DNA of 64,000 bases from Chelativorans multitrophicus. GTDB taxonomy: Bacteria; Pseudomonadota; Alphaproteobacteria; Rhizobiales; Rhizobiaceae. Both the position numbers and the translations under genes were made by a program. Numbering within the stretch: position 1 is the first letter of the stretch; every line of letters starts with the position of its first letter. The notes beneath the pieces are model-generated. The model ran no database searches, was not told the DNA's origin, and worked only from the letters and a program-made list of their open reading frames with translations. Shown here piece by piece: positions 44,373-52,324 of the stretch. The stretch lies in NCBI RefSeq assembly GCF_011317445.1, contig NZ_JAAAPL010000002.1:1-64000 (forward strand). The letters are read 5' to 3'.

Positions 44373-45309
44373 CGCGGCGCCTCGGATTGATGATGCCCAT
44401 GAGCACGTCCATCGAAAGACTGACCAGGGAGAAGACAAAGAAGATGACGACAAGGCAGGCCTGTATGGCTGGATAATCGCGGGCATAGCAGGCCTCGATC
44501 AAATAGGAGCTGAGGCCAGGCCAGTTGAATAGGTTCTCGATCACGACCATGCCGCCCAGCATTGAGCCGATACGGATACCCACGACGGCAATAACGGGAA
44601 TCATGGCATTCGGTAGGGCATGTCGATATACGGAGGCGTTTTCGGAAACGCCCTTGGCTCGGACCGTACGGACGTAGTCTTTACCTAGCGTTTCGGCCAA
44701 GCTCGCCCGCGTTATCCGCTGCACGACGCCAGCAAAACCCAATCCCAGCGTGAGCGAGGGCAGAATAAGGTTTCTCAGATTGGCGGCCGGATCCTGAGTG
44801 AAGGGCGTAAAGCCGGATGACGGCAGAAGGCCGAGTGTGATGCTGAAGATGATGATCAGGATCAGGCCTTTGACGAAGGTTGGAGCCGACAGGCCGATCA
44901 GCGCCAGAACCGAGGCCGCATTGCCGATGAAGCTGTCCGGCCGCCGCGCGGCGACCACACCCAGCGGGATGCCGATTGACAGGCTGACAAGAATGCCGCC
45001 CGCCATTAGTTCCAACGAGCGCGGCAAACGTTTGATCAACTCATTCGCCACCGGCAGGCCTGTCCCGATCGACGTCCCGAAGTCGAGCTGCAGCAGATCG
45101 GTAAGCCAGCGGAAGTATTGCACATGGAGCGGCGCGTCCATGCCCAGCCGCTCCGCCATACGCGCGATGACCTCCGGTGTTGCAGCGCTTTCCCCGAGCA
45201 GCATCATGACCGGATCGCCTGGGAGAATGCGAATGGCGAAGAAGACCAGGCTGGACGAGATCAGCACTGTGGCGATCGCGACAGCCAGTCTGCGGAGATA
45301 GTAGTTCAT
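44365..45309 (-). CDS. ABC transporter permease, DppB type (second system)
   Basis: This 314-residue permease opens RRLAVAIATVLISSSLVFF and RILPGDPVMMLLGESA, with the permease loop DYVRTVRAKGVSENASVYRH. Its ATG overlaps the stop of the PLP-enzyme gene by four bases, so the enzyme and transporter are translated together. This ties the transporter substrate to the PLP enzyme's pathway. Confidence 0.9.
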   Translation of the reverse strand: MNYYLRRLAVAIATVLISSSLVFFAIRILPGDPVMMLLGESAATPEVIARMAERLGMDAPLHVQYFRWLTDLLQLDFGTSIGTGLPVANELIKRLPRSLELMAGGILVSLSIGIPLGVVAARRPDSFIGNAASVLALIGLSAPTFVKGLILIIIFSITLGLLPSSGFTPFTQDPAANLRNLILPSLTLGLGFAGVVQRITRASLAETLGKDYVRTVRAKGVSENASVYRHALPNAMIPVIAVVGIRIGSMLGGMVVIENLFNWPGLSSYLIEACYARDYPAIQACLVVIFFVFSLVSLSMDVLMGIINPRRRDV

Positions 45310-46487
45310 TGGGCGGCTGTCTCCACCAGAGCCGCGTCAAGATATCCGAAGATGCGGTCCAGATCCTCGCGCAGATCCCTTTCGTCCTCGAGCCCGATGC
45401 TCAGCCGGATGTAAGTCGCTCCGGGAACCCGCGGCCACTTGCGCGTGTCATCCACCGTCATCGGGGCGATCAGGCTATGGGTGCCGCCCCAGGAGGCGCC
45501 GATGGCGAAGAAGCGCGACAACCCGATCGCCTCGTCGAGAACCGCGGGGGAGGGGACGCGCACCTCGGCGCTGAAGGTGCCCGTATAGCCCTGGGCCTCC
45601 CGCTCCCAGATCTCGTGTCCCTCACACTCGGGGAATGCGGAGTGAAGTACGCGGGAGACGCTGGCAAACGCCTTGAGGTGCTGGGCCAGATTTAGCCCCG
45701 TCCGTCCCACATGCGCGAGCCGCACCCCCAAGGTGCACAGGCCACGCAGCACCAGGCTGCAATCATCCGGGGACACGCCGATTCCCATTATGGTCCGGGT
45801 TTCCTTTAGTTTGGCGTTGAGCGCGGGGTCGTTCACCGCGACCGAACCCATGAGAATATCGGAATGGCCGCTGGCATATTTGGTCAGCGCCTGCATCGAA
45901 AAATCAATGCCCAAAGCCAAAGGCTGCAGCAACAGCGGCGTGGCCCAGGTATTGTCGCATCCCGTGAGGATGCCGTGTCTGCGACCCAATGTGGCGATCG
46001 CCCGCAGGTCCTGAACTTCCATTGTCGTCGAACCAGGAGATTCCGCCCAAATCAGCCGCACGTCCGGGCCGATCAGGTCCTCAAGATCGCTGCAGTCAGC
46101 GTGGTAGATGTCATGTGCAATGCCGATCCCCGCCAGAAATGTGGCGCAAAAGTTTTTGACCGGCGGATAGACAGTATCCGGGATGAGAATCCGGTCTCCT
46201 TGCTTGAGGACCGACAACGCGATCAGGCTGATCGCCGACATCCCGGAAGGCATCAAGGTGCAATGAGCGGCCCCTTCCAGCGCTGCGATCTGAGCTTCCA
46301 GCGTGCGGCTCGTCGGCGTGCCGTTCAGCCCATAGCTGTAGCCGTCCGGGCCTCGCCTCTTGCGGTCGCGATAGTCCTGCGCCGTTTCGAAAACGATCGT
46401 GGAGGCGCGATGGGTCGCTGGCATCAGGCTGACAAAGCCATCATGCAAAACGGCAGGCTGATGAACGCAACGGCTCAACTTTCTCAT
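45306..46487 (-). CDS. PLP-dependent Cys/Met-metabolism enzyme, cystathionine beta-lyase-like
   Basis: The 393-residue fold-type I enzyme has the PLP lysine at Lys203 (ALTKYASGHSD). GYSYGLNGTPTSRTLEAQIA and MPSGMSAIS are the N-terminal cofactor and phosphate-binding regions. It resembles MetC-type beta-lyases more than gamma-synthases. The ATG at 46487 is preceded by AAGGA. It would cleave a C-S or possibly C-N bond beta to the amino acid carbon. It is co-translated with a DppBCD-type transporter, and its promoter carries an operator shared with the SBP gene at 53869. Confidence 0.85.
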   Translation of the reverse strand: MRKLSRCVHQPAVLHDGFVSLMPATHRASTIVFETAQDYRDRKRRGPDGYSYGLNGTPTSRTLEAQIAALEGAAHCTLMPSGMSAISLIALSVLKQGDRILIPDTVYPPVKNFCATFLAGIGIAHDIYHADCSDLEDLIGPDVRLIWAESPGSTTMEVQDLRAIATLGRRHGILTGCDNTWATPLLLQPLALGIDFSMQALTKYASGHSDILMGSVAVNDPALNAKLKETRTIMGIGVSPDDCSLVLRGLCTLGVRLAHVGRTGLNLAQHLKAFASVSRVLHSAFPECEGHEIWEREAQGYTGTFSAEVRVPSPAVLDEAIGLSRFFAIGASWGGTHSLIAPMTVDDTRKWPRVPGATYIRLSIGLEDERDLREDLDRIFGYLDAALVETAAQ

Positions 46488-46527
46488 CGTGTGATCCTTG
46501 GATTTACCTGAGCGGTCACTTATGTAA

Positions 46528-46580
46528 CTATTATCGTAACGCTGTTTCTCTCTTGTACGGATCGCTATTTTCATTGTCAA
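46528..46580 (-). promoter_or_regulatory. Promoter and IclR-type operator of PLP/transporter operon
   Basis: On the minus strand TTGACA (46580-46575) is followed after 17 bases by TACAAG. The operator GAAACAGCGTTAC (46548-46536) and GATAATAG come directly after that. The same layout with nearly the same operator lies in front of the SBP gene at 53869. The divergent IclR protein (46637) is the likely ligand-responsive repressor. Confidence 0.65.
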
Positions 46581-46636
46581 CGGCAGTTGCTTCCGTGCAT
46601 GGATTGCAAAAGGATTCGCGGGTATCGGGTAAGAAA

Positions 46637-47401
46637 ATGGCTGGAAGTCAATCGCTGGAACGTGGCCTTGAAATCCTTGAAGTTCTCGACAAGGCGGCGA
46701 CGCCGCTTGGTGTTCGCGAGATCGGGCGCCGTCTGAACATCAGCGCGACGATCGTCCAACGACTGGTTAACACCCTGGCGGCGCTGCATTATGTCGTTCA
46801 GGATCCCGAGACGAAACGCTATTCCATAGGGTACCGCGTCCTCGGTCTCGGATGGACGCTGATGAAGAAGGATCCGCTGATCACCGCCAGCCAGCCGCAT
46901 TTGGAGCGGCTGGCGAGGTCGCACCTGCTGAACGGCTACCTGGCGAAACTGCACGGAAGTCGGGCGGTCTATCTGCTGTCGATGCAGAGCGAGGGGCCAA
47001 TCGCCATCCGCAGCGCGCCGGGCAGCCTGGCGTGGCTGCACAGCACGGCGATGGGGAAGGTGCTCCTCGCGGCGATGCCGCCCGAACAGGCCTACGCTGT
47101 GCTTTCGAGCGAACCGCTGCCCCAGCTTACCCCCAACACGATCGTCGATATCGACGCTCTGATGAAGCAGATGGAGGAAGTTCGCACCTCCGGCGTCGCG
47201 ATATCCAACAGCGAGAATTTGGTCGGAGTCGTTTCGGTCGGTGCGCCATTGCGCGACGGCTCCGGCCAGGTCGTGGCGGCGCTCAGCGTGGCCTATACCC
47301 CTTGGTCCGCGCCTGAAATGTCCACCGAGAAGGCGGCAGAGCTCGTTGTGGATAGTGCGCTTCAGATCTCTTCCGCCCTTGGCTATTCGCCTGACCGGTA
47401 A
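46637..47401 (+). CDS. IclR-family regulator A
   Basis: This 254-residue protein has the IclR winged helix-turn-helix (SLERGLEILEVLDKAATPLG, then VREIGRRLNISATIVQRLVN) and the IclR effector domain, with LHSTAMGKVLLAAM and VGVVSVGAPL. The ATG at 46637 is chosen because the paralogous IclR at 62374-63135 begins at the same position relative to SQSLER; the frame extends back to 46553. It is divergent from the PLP/transporter operon. Its 3' end overlaps the convergent amidase gene by 19 bases. Confidence 0.9.
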   Translation: MAGSQSLERGLEILEVLDKAATPLGVREIGRRLNISATIVQRLVNTLAALHYVVQDPETKRYSIGYRVLGLGWTLMKKDPLITASQPHLERLARSHLLNGYLAKLHGSRAVYLLSMQSEGPIAIRSAPGSLAWLHSTAMGKVLLAAMPPEQAYAVLSSEPLPQLTPNTIVDIDALMKQMEEVRTSGVAISNSENLVGVVSVGAPLRDGSGQVVAALSVAYTPWSAPEMSTEKAAELVVDSALQISSALGYSPDR

Positions 47402-48912
47402 AGGCGGCGCGGCATCGCATCCTCTATCCTGCAAGCGATGGCAAATAACAGCTCCTCCGCCCGCATCGGCCCCACAAGCTGGAGACCGATCGGCAGTCCT
47501 TTCCGGTCGAACCCGGCGCGGATGGTCAGGGAGGGGCTGCCTGTCAGATTGGTCGGCTGAGAGAAGGAAGATGGGCGTGCAGCTTCGGCCAGCGGGTCGA
47601 GCCCGGTCAGCAGAGGGGCCGTGGTGGCCGTGGCAGGCATCAAAATGAAGTCGCATTGTTCAAAGAGGGCATTAAACGCGGCCGAAAGACGGGTTTTGGC
47701 CGCAATCATGGAAGCGTGGTCGGCTTCGTCCAGCAGCGCGGCGGGGGCGACACGCCGGCGGAAGACATCCGAATAGCGAAGGAACTGGCGTCCGAGGTCA
47801 ACCGCGTGGATGCGATATGCCTCCCACGCGGTAAGCAGGGACACGGCGGCACGAAATTCGGACAGGGGAGGTGGCGCAAGATCAACTGTTGTCGCGCCAA
47901 GATCGCGGGCCAAGTCCTCCATTTGTCGCAACGCCCGGCGCACCGCCGGTGAGAGCTCGGCCTGGTTGTCGATCCAGTCCCGCGGCAGACCGGCCGTCAA
48001 GCCTTTCAGACCGTCAGCAGGCATCCGCGGTTCGACAAGCCCGTCGACGGCGAGCGCTTCAAAGAGAACGGCGCAGTCCGCTGCATTCGCCGCGACAGGG
48101 CCGACGTGATCGAGCGAGGGGGCGAGCGGAAAAACCCCTTCCGTGTTGATGCGCCCGCGACTGGGCTTCATCGAGACTACCCCGCAAAAGGAGCTTGGGA
48201 TGCGCAACGAGCCGCCGGTATCGGTTCCGACGGAACCAAGCGCCATCCTCGCTGCGACGGCGACGGCCGCGCCGCTGGACGAGCCGCCGGCATAGCGTTC
48301 AGTATCCCAGGGGTTTCGTGGTTGCGGGAAGGGTGTGTCGTCGGTCGGCCCGCCGAAGGCGAATTCATGCGTCGCGCTCTTGCCCAATAAAACGCCTCCC
48401 GCTGACTTCAGACGTGCGGCGGCGTCGGCGTCCCGGACGGGAACGACATCGGTCCTAAGACGAGAGTGGCAGGTCGTGCGGATCCCGGCCGTGTCGATTA
48501 TATCCTTGAGGTTATAGGGGATGCCGTCGAGCGGGCCGCGCGGCTGCCTCCGCATCATTCGCACTTCGGCCTCACGGGCCTGCGCCAGGGCGGCTTCAGG
48601 CAGCACGGTGATATAGCTGTGGAGCGTCCCGTCCAGTCTCTCAATCCTCAGCAGCATGTGCTTGACCAGCTCGACCGGAGAAAGATCGCGTGCGGCATAT
48701 GCCGCAGCCGCCGCAACGATCGTGTCTTCATCCGGAGCGGGGAGGGCGAATTCTATATCCTCTTCATCTCCCGGACAGGGAGGCAGACTGCGGGGCGCCG
48801 CCAGTTCCTCCCGCCAGCCTTGCATAATCTGCCGGCGTCGAGTGATCTGGATGATCTCTTCATCGGGAAGTGGGCCGAAGAGCTGCCTCAGGCGGGCAGC
48901 GTCCGAGGTCAT
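47383..48912 (-). CDS. Amidase-signature-family hydrolase
   Basis: The 509-residue protein has the amidase signature triad: Lys136 (PYNLKDIID), the cis-Ser in GGSSSGAAVA (around 211-213) and nucleophile Ser235 (GTDTGGSLRIP). It would hydrolyse a carboxamide to acid and ammonia or an amine. It lies 157 bases downstream of the monooxygenase gene on the same strand. A plausible role is to process an amide produced in, or accompanying, that pathway. The substrate is unknown. Confidence 0.85.
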   Translation of the reverse strand: MTSDAARLRQLFGPLPDEEIIQITRRRQIMQGWREELAAPRSLPPCPGDEEDIEFALPAPDEDTIVAAAAAYAARDLSPVELVKHMLLRIERLDGTLHSYITVLPEAALAQAREAEVRMMRRQPRGPLDGIPYNLKDIIDTAGIRTTCHSRLRTDVVPVRDADAAARLKSAGGVLLGKSATHEFAFGGPTDDTPFPQPRNPWDTERYAGGSSSGAAVAVAARMALGSVGTDTGGSLRIPSSFCGVVSMKPSRGRINTEGVFPLAPSLDHVGPVAANAADCAVLFEALAVDGLVEPRMPADGLKGLTAGLPRDWIDNQAELSPAVRRALRQMEDLARDLGATTVDLAPPPLSEFRAAVSLLTAWEAYRIHAVDLGRQFLRYSDVFRRRVAPAALLDEADHASMIAAKTRLSAAFNALFEQCDFILMPATATTAPLLTGLDPLAEAARPSSFSQPTNLTGSPSLTIRAGFDRKGLPIGLQLVGPMRAEELLFAIACRIEDAMPRRLYRSGE

Positions 48913-49069
48913 GAAGCCAGCCTCTTACGCTGCGCCGACCGAACGGGCCCTGATGGCGCTGAGACAACGTGGGTGGACCCATTCTGGAGCTTGCAACGGT
49001 AAAAGCAGTGCAAGTTGAACTTCTGGGGCTCGCGGGGCAATGCTCCGACGTCACGCATCGTGCGGGATC

Positions 49070-50392
49070 CTAGACGTATCGGCTTTTCGGGCGCGGCACG
49101 CCGAGATTGTCGCGGAGGGTCTCACCCTCATATGCCGTGCGATAGACACCGCGATCCTGCAGTTCCGGCACGACATATTCAACGAAGTCCTCGATGCCTC
49201 CGGGCAGGATGGCCGGGATTATGTTGAACCCGTCCGCCCCGCGGCCGTCGACCCATTCCTGCATGGCATCCGCCACTTGCGATGGAGTGCCGATAACGGT
49301 GCGATGCCCGCGCCCCATCGAGGCTGCCAGGTAAAGATCGCGAATCGTCCAGTTGTTGCGCTCGGCCAAATCGAGCAGAACCTTGGCGCGGCTTCGGTGC
49401 TGGGGATCATTGGGCACTGGCACCGGTCCGTCGAGCGGGTAGGCGGACAGATCGCCCATCGGGCCATAGACGTGGGCCAGCCCCACCAGGGGGTGGATCA
49501 ACTGTTGCAGTTCCTCATATTTATCGCGTGCCTCCGCTTCCGTCGGCGCGACGATGGCCAGCAAACCGGGCAGGATTTTCAGCGAATCCTCATCGCGACC
49601 GAACTTGCCAAGCCTCGACTTCACCGAACGATAATAATCCTGCGCGTCACGCAAGTCCGTGTGGGCGACGAAACAGACATCCGCACTTGCCGCCGCGATT
49701 TCCTGTCCAGCTTCGGAGCTGCCCGCTTGGACAAGCAGGGGATATCCCTGTATCGGACGCTCCACCGTTAGCGGTCCTCGCACCTGGAAGTATTTGCCGA
49801 CATGATTGAGCACGTGCATTTTCTCGGATTCGAAGAAAATGCCCGTTGCCTTGTCCCGAAGGAACGCATCTTCATCCCAAGAATCCCAAAGGCCTTTCGT
49901 CACCTCGACGAACTCCGCCGCGCGGGCGTAGCGTTCGTCATATTCGAAGTGTTTGTCCCGGTTGAAGTTCTTGGCTTCTTCCTCCGACCAGGAGGTGACG
50001 ATGTTCCAGCCGGCGCGGCCGCCGCTGATATGGTCCAGCGAGGCAAATTTTCGCGCGATGTGAAAGGGTTCGTTGTAGCTGGTCGATGCCGTCGCAACGA
50101 GGCCGATGTGTTTCGTCACCATGGCAAGCGCGGAAAGCAGCGTCAGTGGCTCCAATTCCACATTGCGGTCCGATCGCGCCAGGGAGCCGGCGGGGTTGTC
50201 CCTTTGCCGTAAGCCCAACCCATCGGCCAGGAACAACAAATCGAAGAGGCCGCGCTCTGCGGTCTTGGCGATGTGGACAAAATGACCGATCCGCATCGCT
50301 CCATCGGCCGGTACCGAAGGATGACGCCAGCCTCCGGCATGGTAGCCGAGCTGCCGCATAGATAGTCCGAGCTTGATCTGGCGCTTGGGCAT
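49070..50392 (-). CDS. NtaA/EmoA/SnaA-type flavin-dependent monooxygenase
   Basis: The 440-residue protein is a luciferase-like monooxygenase of the nitrilotriacetate/EDTA monooxygenase component A family. Landmarks are LGLSMRQLGYHAGGWRHP near the N-terminus, then VATASTSYNEPFHIARKFAS, SGGRAGWNIVTSW and PLLVQAGSSEAGQE. Such enzymes use reduced FMN from a separate reductase to oxidise an N-substituent (NTA, EDTA) or a C-S compound (DszA, SnaA). The ATG at 50392 has AGGAG five bases upstream. The gene is divergent from a LysR regulator. Family membership is clear. An aminopolycarboxylate substrate is inferred from the lyases and transporters nearby. Confidence 0.85.
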   Translation of the reverse strand: MPKRQIKLGLSMRQLGYHAGGWRHPSVPADGAMRIGHFVHIAKTAERGLFDLLFLADGLGLRQRDNPAGSLARSDRNVELEPLTLLSALAMVTKHIGLVATASTSYNEPFHIARKFASLDHISGGRAGWNIVTSWSEEEAKNFNRDKHFEYDERYARAAEFVEVTKGLWDSWDEDAFLRDKATGIFFESEKMHVLNHVGKYFQVRGPLTVERPIQGYPLLVQAGSSEAGQEIAAASADVCFVAHTDLRDAQDYYRSVKSRLGKFGRDEDSLKILPGLLAIVAPTEAEARDKYEELQQLIHPLVGLAHVYGPMGDLSAYPLDGPVPVPNDPQHRSRAKVLLDLAERNNWTIRDLYLAASMGRGHRTVIGTPSQVADAMQEWVDGRGADGFNIIPAILPGGIEDFVEYVVPELQDRGVYRTAYEGETLRDNLGVPRPKSRYV

Positions 50393-50534
50393 CTGGAACT
50401 CCTGATGAAATCGCCTGGCGGGCACGCGATGGAATAGCGGGTATGTTTTTGCTGGGCAGAGGAGGGGCGTGGACCGCTCATCCAGCAGTCCAAGTCTCCT
50501 CATTTTCATGCGAACAAACATCGATGGGCTCGGG

Positions 50535-50578
50535 TTGACAAACGACTCCTCCTCTGGTCAGGTGAGCAAAATTCATCT
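50535..50578 (+). promoter_or_regulatory. Conserved LysR promoter element (copy 2)
   Basis: TTGACAAACGAC (50535-50546) is followed after 24 bases by ATTCATCT (50571-50578), 12 bases before the LysR ATG. This repeats the arrangement found in front of the paralogous LysR gene at 41836. Confidence 0.55.
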
Positions 50579-50589
50579 GAACTCCGATC

Positions 50590-51480
50590 ATGTCGGCCCA
50601 CCGCAACCTGCCCCCCCTTCCCGCCCTGCGGATCTTCGAAGCTGCTTCCCGACGTCAGAGTTTTCTCCTCGCGGCGAGGGAGCTGAATTTGACGCCCGGT
50701 GCCGTGAGCAAGCAAATCCGGCAGCTGGAGGAGCATCTGGGCTTGCCTCTCTTCGAGCGACTGCATCGCGAGGTGCGCCTGACCGCGGCAGGAGCGATTT
50801 ATGCTCGGGCCATCGGCCAGTTGTTCGAGGACCTGCGGGCGGCGACGGCCGAGGTGATGGTCTCCCCGGCGGCGGACAAGCTGGTCGTGTGGTGCGCGCC
50901 GTGGTTCCTCAAGGCTTGGCTGCTGCCGCGCCTCGAGCGGTTTCGCGCTTTGCGTCCCGGTCTGCAGATGGATCTTCGCACCGGCGAAAGCAGCGAGGCC
51001 ATCGATCCCAAGGCGGACATCGCCATCCGCTTGGGTCTTGGCACTTGGGCGCGTATGCGGTCGGAATTCCTGATCCCGCAGGAGATCGCGGCCGTCTGCA
51101 CGCCGGCTTATCTGCGGCGGGAGGGGTTGTCGCAGCCTTTTGCCTTCGGGGATTTCGTTGTTCTGGATAGCGCGAACACCCCCCATCACCTTGAACTTTG
51201 GAAGCAGGCGGCGGGGATGGCCGGTGTCGAACCGCGCGAGCGCATCGTCTTCCAGAGCAATGAAACCGCCTTTGCCGCTGCCCTCACAGATCACGGGCTA
51301 GCGCTCGTGAACCCGTATTTCGTCGAGGCGGAGCTAGCGAATGGACGGCTCGTCTGTCCTTGGCCAGCAAGGACGCGGACCGATCGCAGTTATTGGCTGA
51401 CATGGCGGGATCGTTTCAACCTGCCGCCGGCCGCGAGCGCATTCCGCAGGTGGATTCTGGCCGAGTTCCGACGCGAGTGA
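50590..51480 (+). CDS. LysR-family regulator (GcvA-like), divergent from monooxygenase
   Basis: The 296-residue LysR protein is the same length as, and strongly similar to, the regulator at 40946-41836; LRIFEAASRRQSFLLAAREL in the helix-turn-helix region differs at only four positions. It is transcribed away from the NtaA-like monooxygenase. The two LysR genes thus each sit next to one component of the predicted two-component oxygenase. Its stop abuts the end of the convergent ATPase pseudogene with no gap. Confidence 0.9.
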   Translation: MSAHRNLPPLPALRIFEAASRRQSFLLAARELNLTPGAVSKQIRQLEEHLGLPLFERLHREVRLTAAGAIYARAIGQLFEDLRAATAEVMVSPAADKLVVWCAPWFLKAWLLPRLERFRALRPGLQMDLRTGESSEAIDPKADIAIRLGLGTWARMRSEFLIPQEIAAVCTPAYLRREGLSQPFAFGDFVVLDSANTPHHLELWKQAAGMAGVEPRERIVFQSNETAFAAALTDHGLALVNPYFVEAELANGRLVCPWPARTRTDRSYWLTWRDRFNLPPAASAFRRWILAEFRRE

Positions 51481-52269
51481 CTATACTGCGGACGCGATTA
51501 ACCGGCGGGTGTACTCGTGCTGCGGATTGGCGAAGACATCGGCTGCGGGGCCGGCCTCGACGATCTCGCCCTTGTACATGACACAGACATCGTCGCTGAT
51601 GTGCCGAACCAAATGCAGGTTGTGCGAGATGAAGAAGTATGTCAGCCCAAGTTCGGCCTGCAACTTCAGCAACAGATTGACGATCTGGGCTTGAATCGAG
51701 ACATCGAGCGCACTGGTCGGCTCGTCCAGTACCAGGAGTTCAGGTTCGAGAATTAGCGCTCGCGCGATCGCGATGCGCTGGCGCTGCCCGCCGCTGAACT
51801 CGTGAGGGTAGCGACCCCTCTGATCTTCGCGCAGGCCGACGAGCTGCATCATCTCGACCACGCGGGCTTAGCGCCAGGCGCGGTCGCCCTGGCGATGGAT
51901 ATCGAGCGGCTCGCGGATCAGGCGAGCCACGGTTTTGCGGGGGTTCAGAGAGGAGTAGGGGTCCTGGAACACGGTCTGGAAGCCGCGTCGCAGCACCGCG
52001 AGCCGACGATGGTCGGCGGACAGGAGGGATTCGCCCCTGAACAAAACCTCGCCGGCAGTCGGCCGAAGAAGCAGCGTGGCGCAGCGCCCGAGAGTGCTCT
52101 TTCCGCTGCCGCTTTCGCCGACAAGACCAAGCGTCCTGCCTTTGCGGACCGCGACCGACACCTCTCGAACCGCATGGACCGCCGACTCGCTTCGTCCCAG
52201 GAGGGATCCGCGGGAGCCGTAGGTCATGCTCAGGTTCTTGACCTGGAGAACTGTTTCAGATGCAGTCAT
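51481..52269 (-). pseudogene. DppF-type ABC ATPase interrupted by an in-frame stop
   Basis: The two halves of one ATPase lie in the same frame, separated only by a TAA at 51870-51868 (codon 134 of about 263). The first half has [14 protein letters not shown] (Walker A) and the Q-loop FQTVFQDPYSSLNP. The second half has FSGGQRQR (signature), [12 protein letters not shown] (Walker B) and the switch His in [12 protein letters not shown]. The stop falls in the linker between Q-loop and signature (DRAWR, stop, [11 protein letters not shown]). No bases appear to be lost. Reinitiation at GTG or ATG just after the stop is possible. It follows the SBP gene at 52325 and would otherwise be the partner of the DppD-type ATPase at 42499. 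A sequencing error cannot be excluded. Confidence 0.75.
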
Positions 52270-52289
52270 GGTCACTCTCGCCAAAGGAA

Positions 52290-52310
52290 CCGGACGCACA
52301 ATGCGTCCGG
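52290..52310 (-). other. Intercistronic hairpin between SBP and DppF-type genes
   Basis: CCGGACGCA and TGCGTCCGG form a perfect 9-bp stem around a 3-base loop. It separates the SBP stop from the ATPase start and overlaps the earlier in-frame start at 52299, supporting the ATG at 52269. Confidence 0.65.
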
Positions 52311-52324
52311 CCCTGTCGGGGTCA

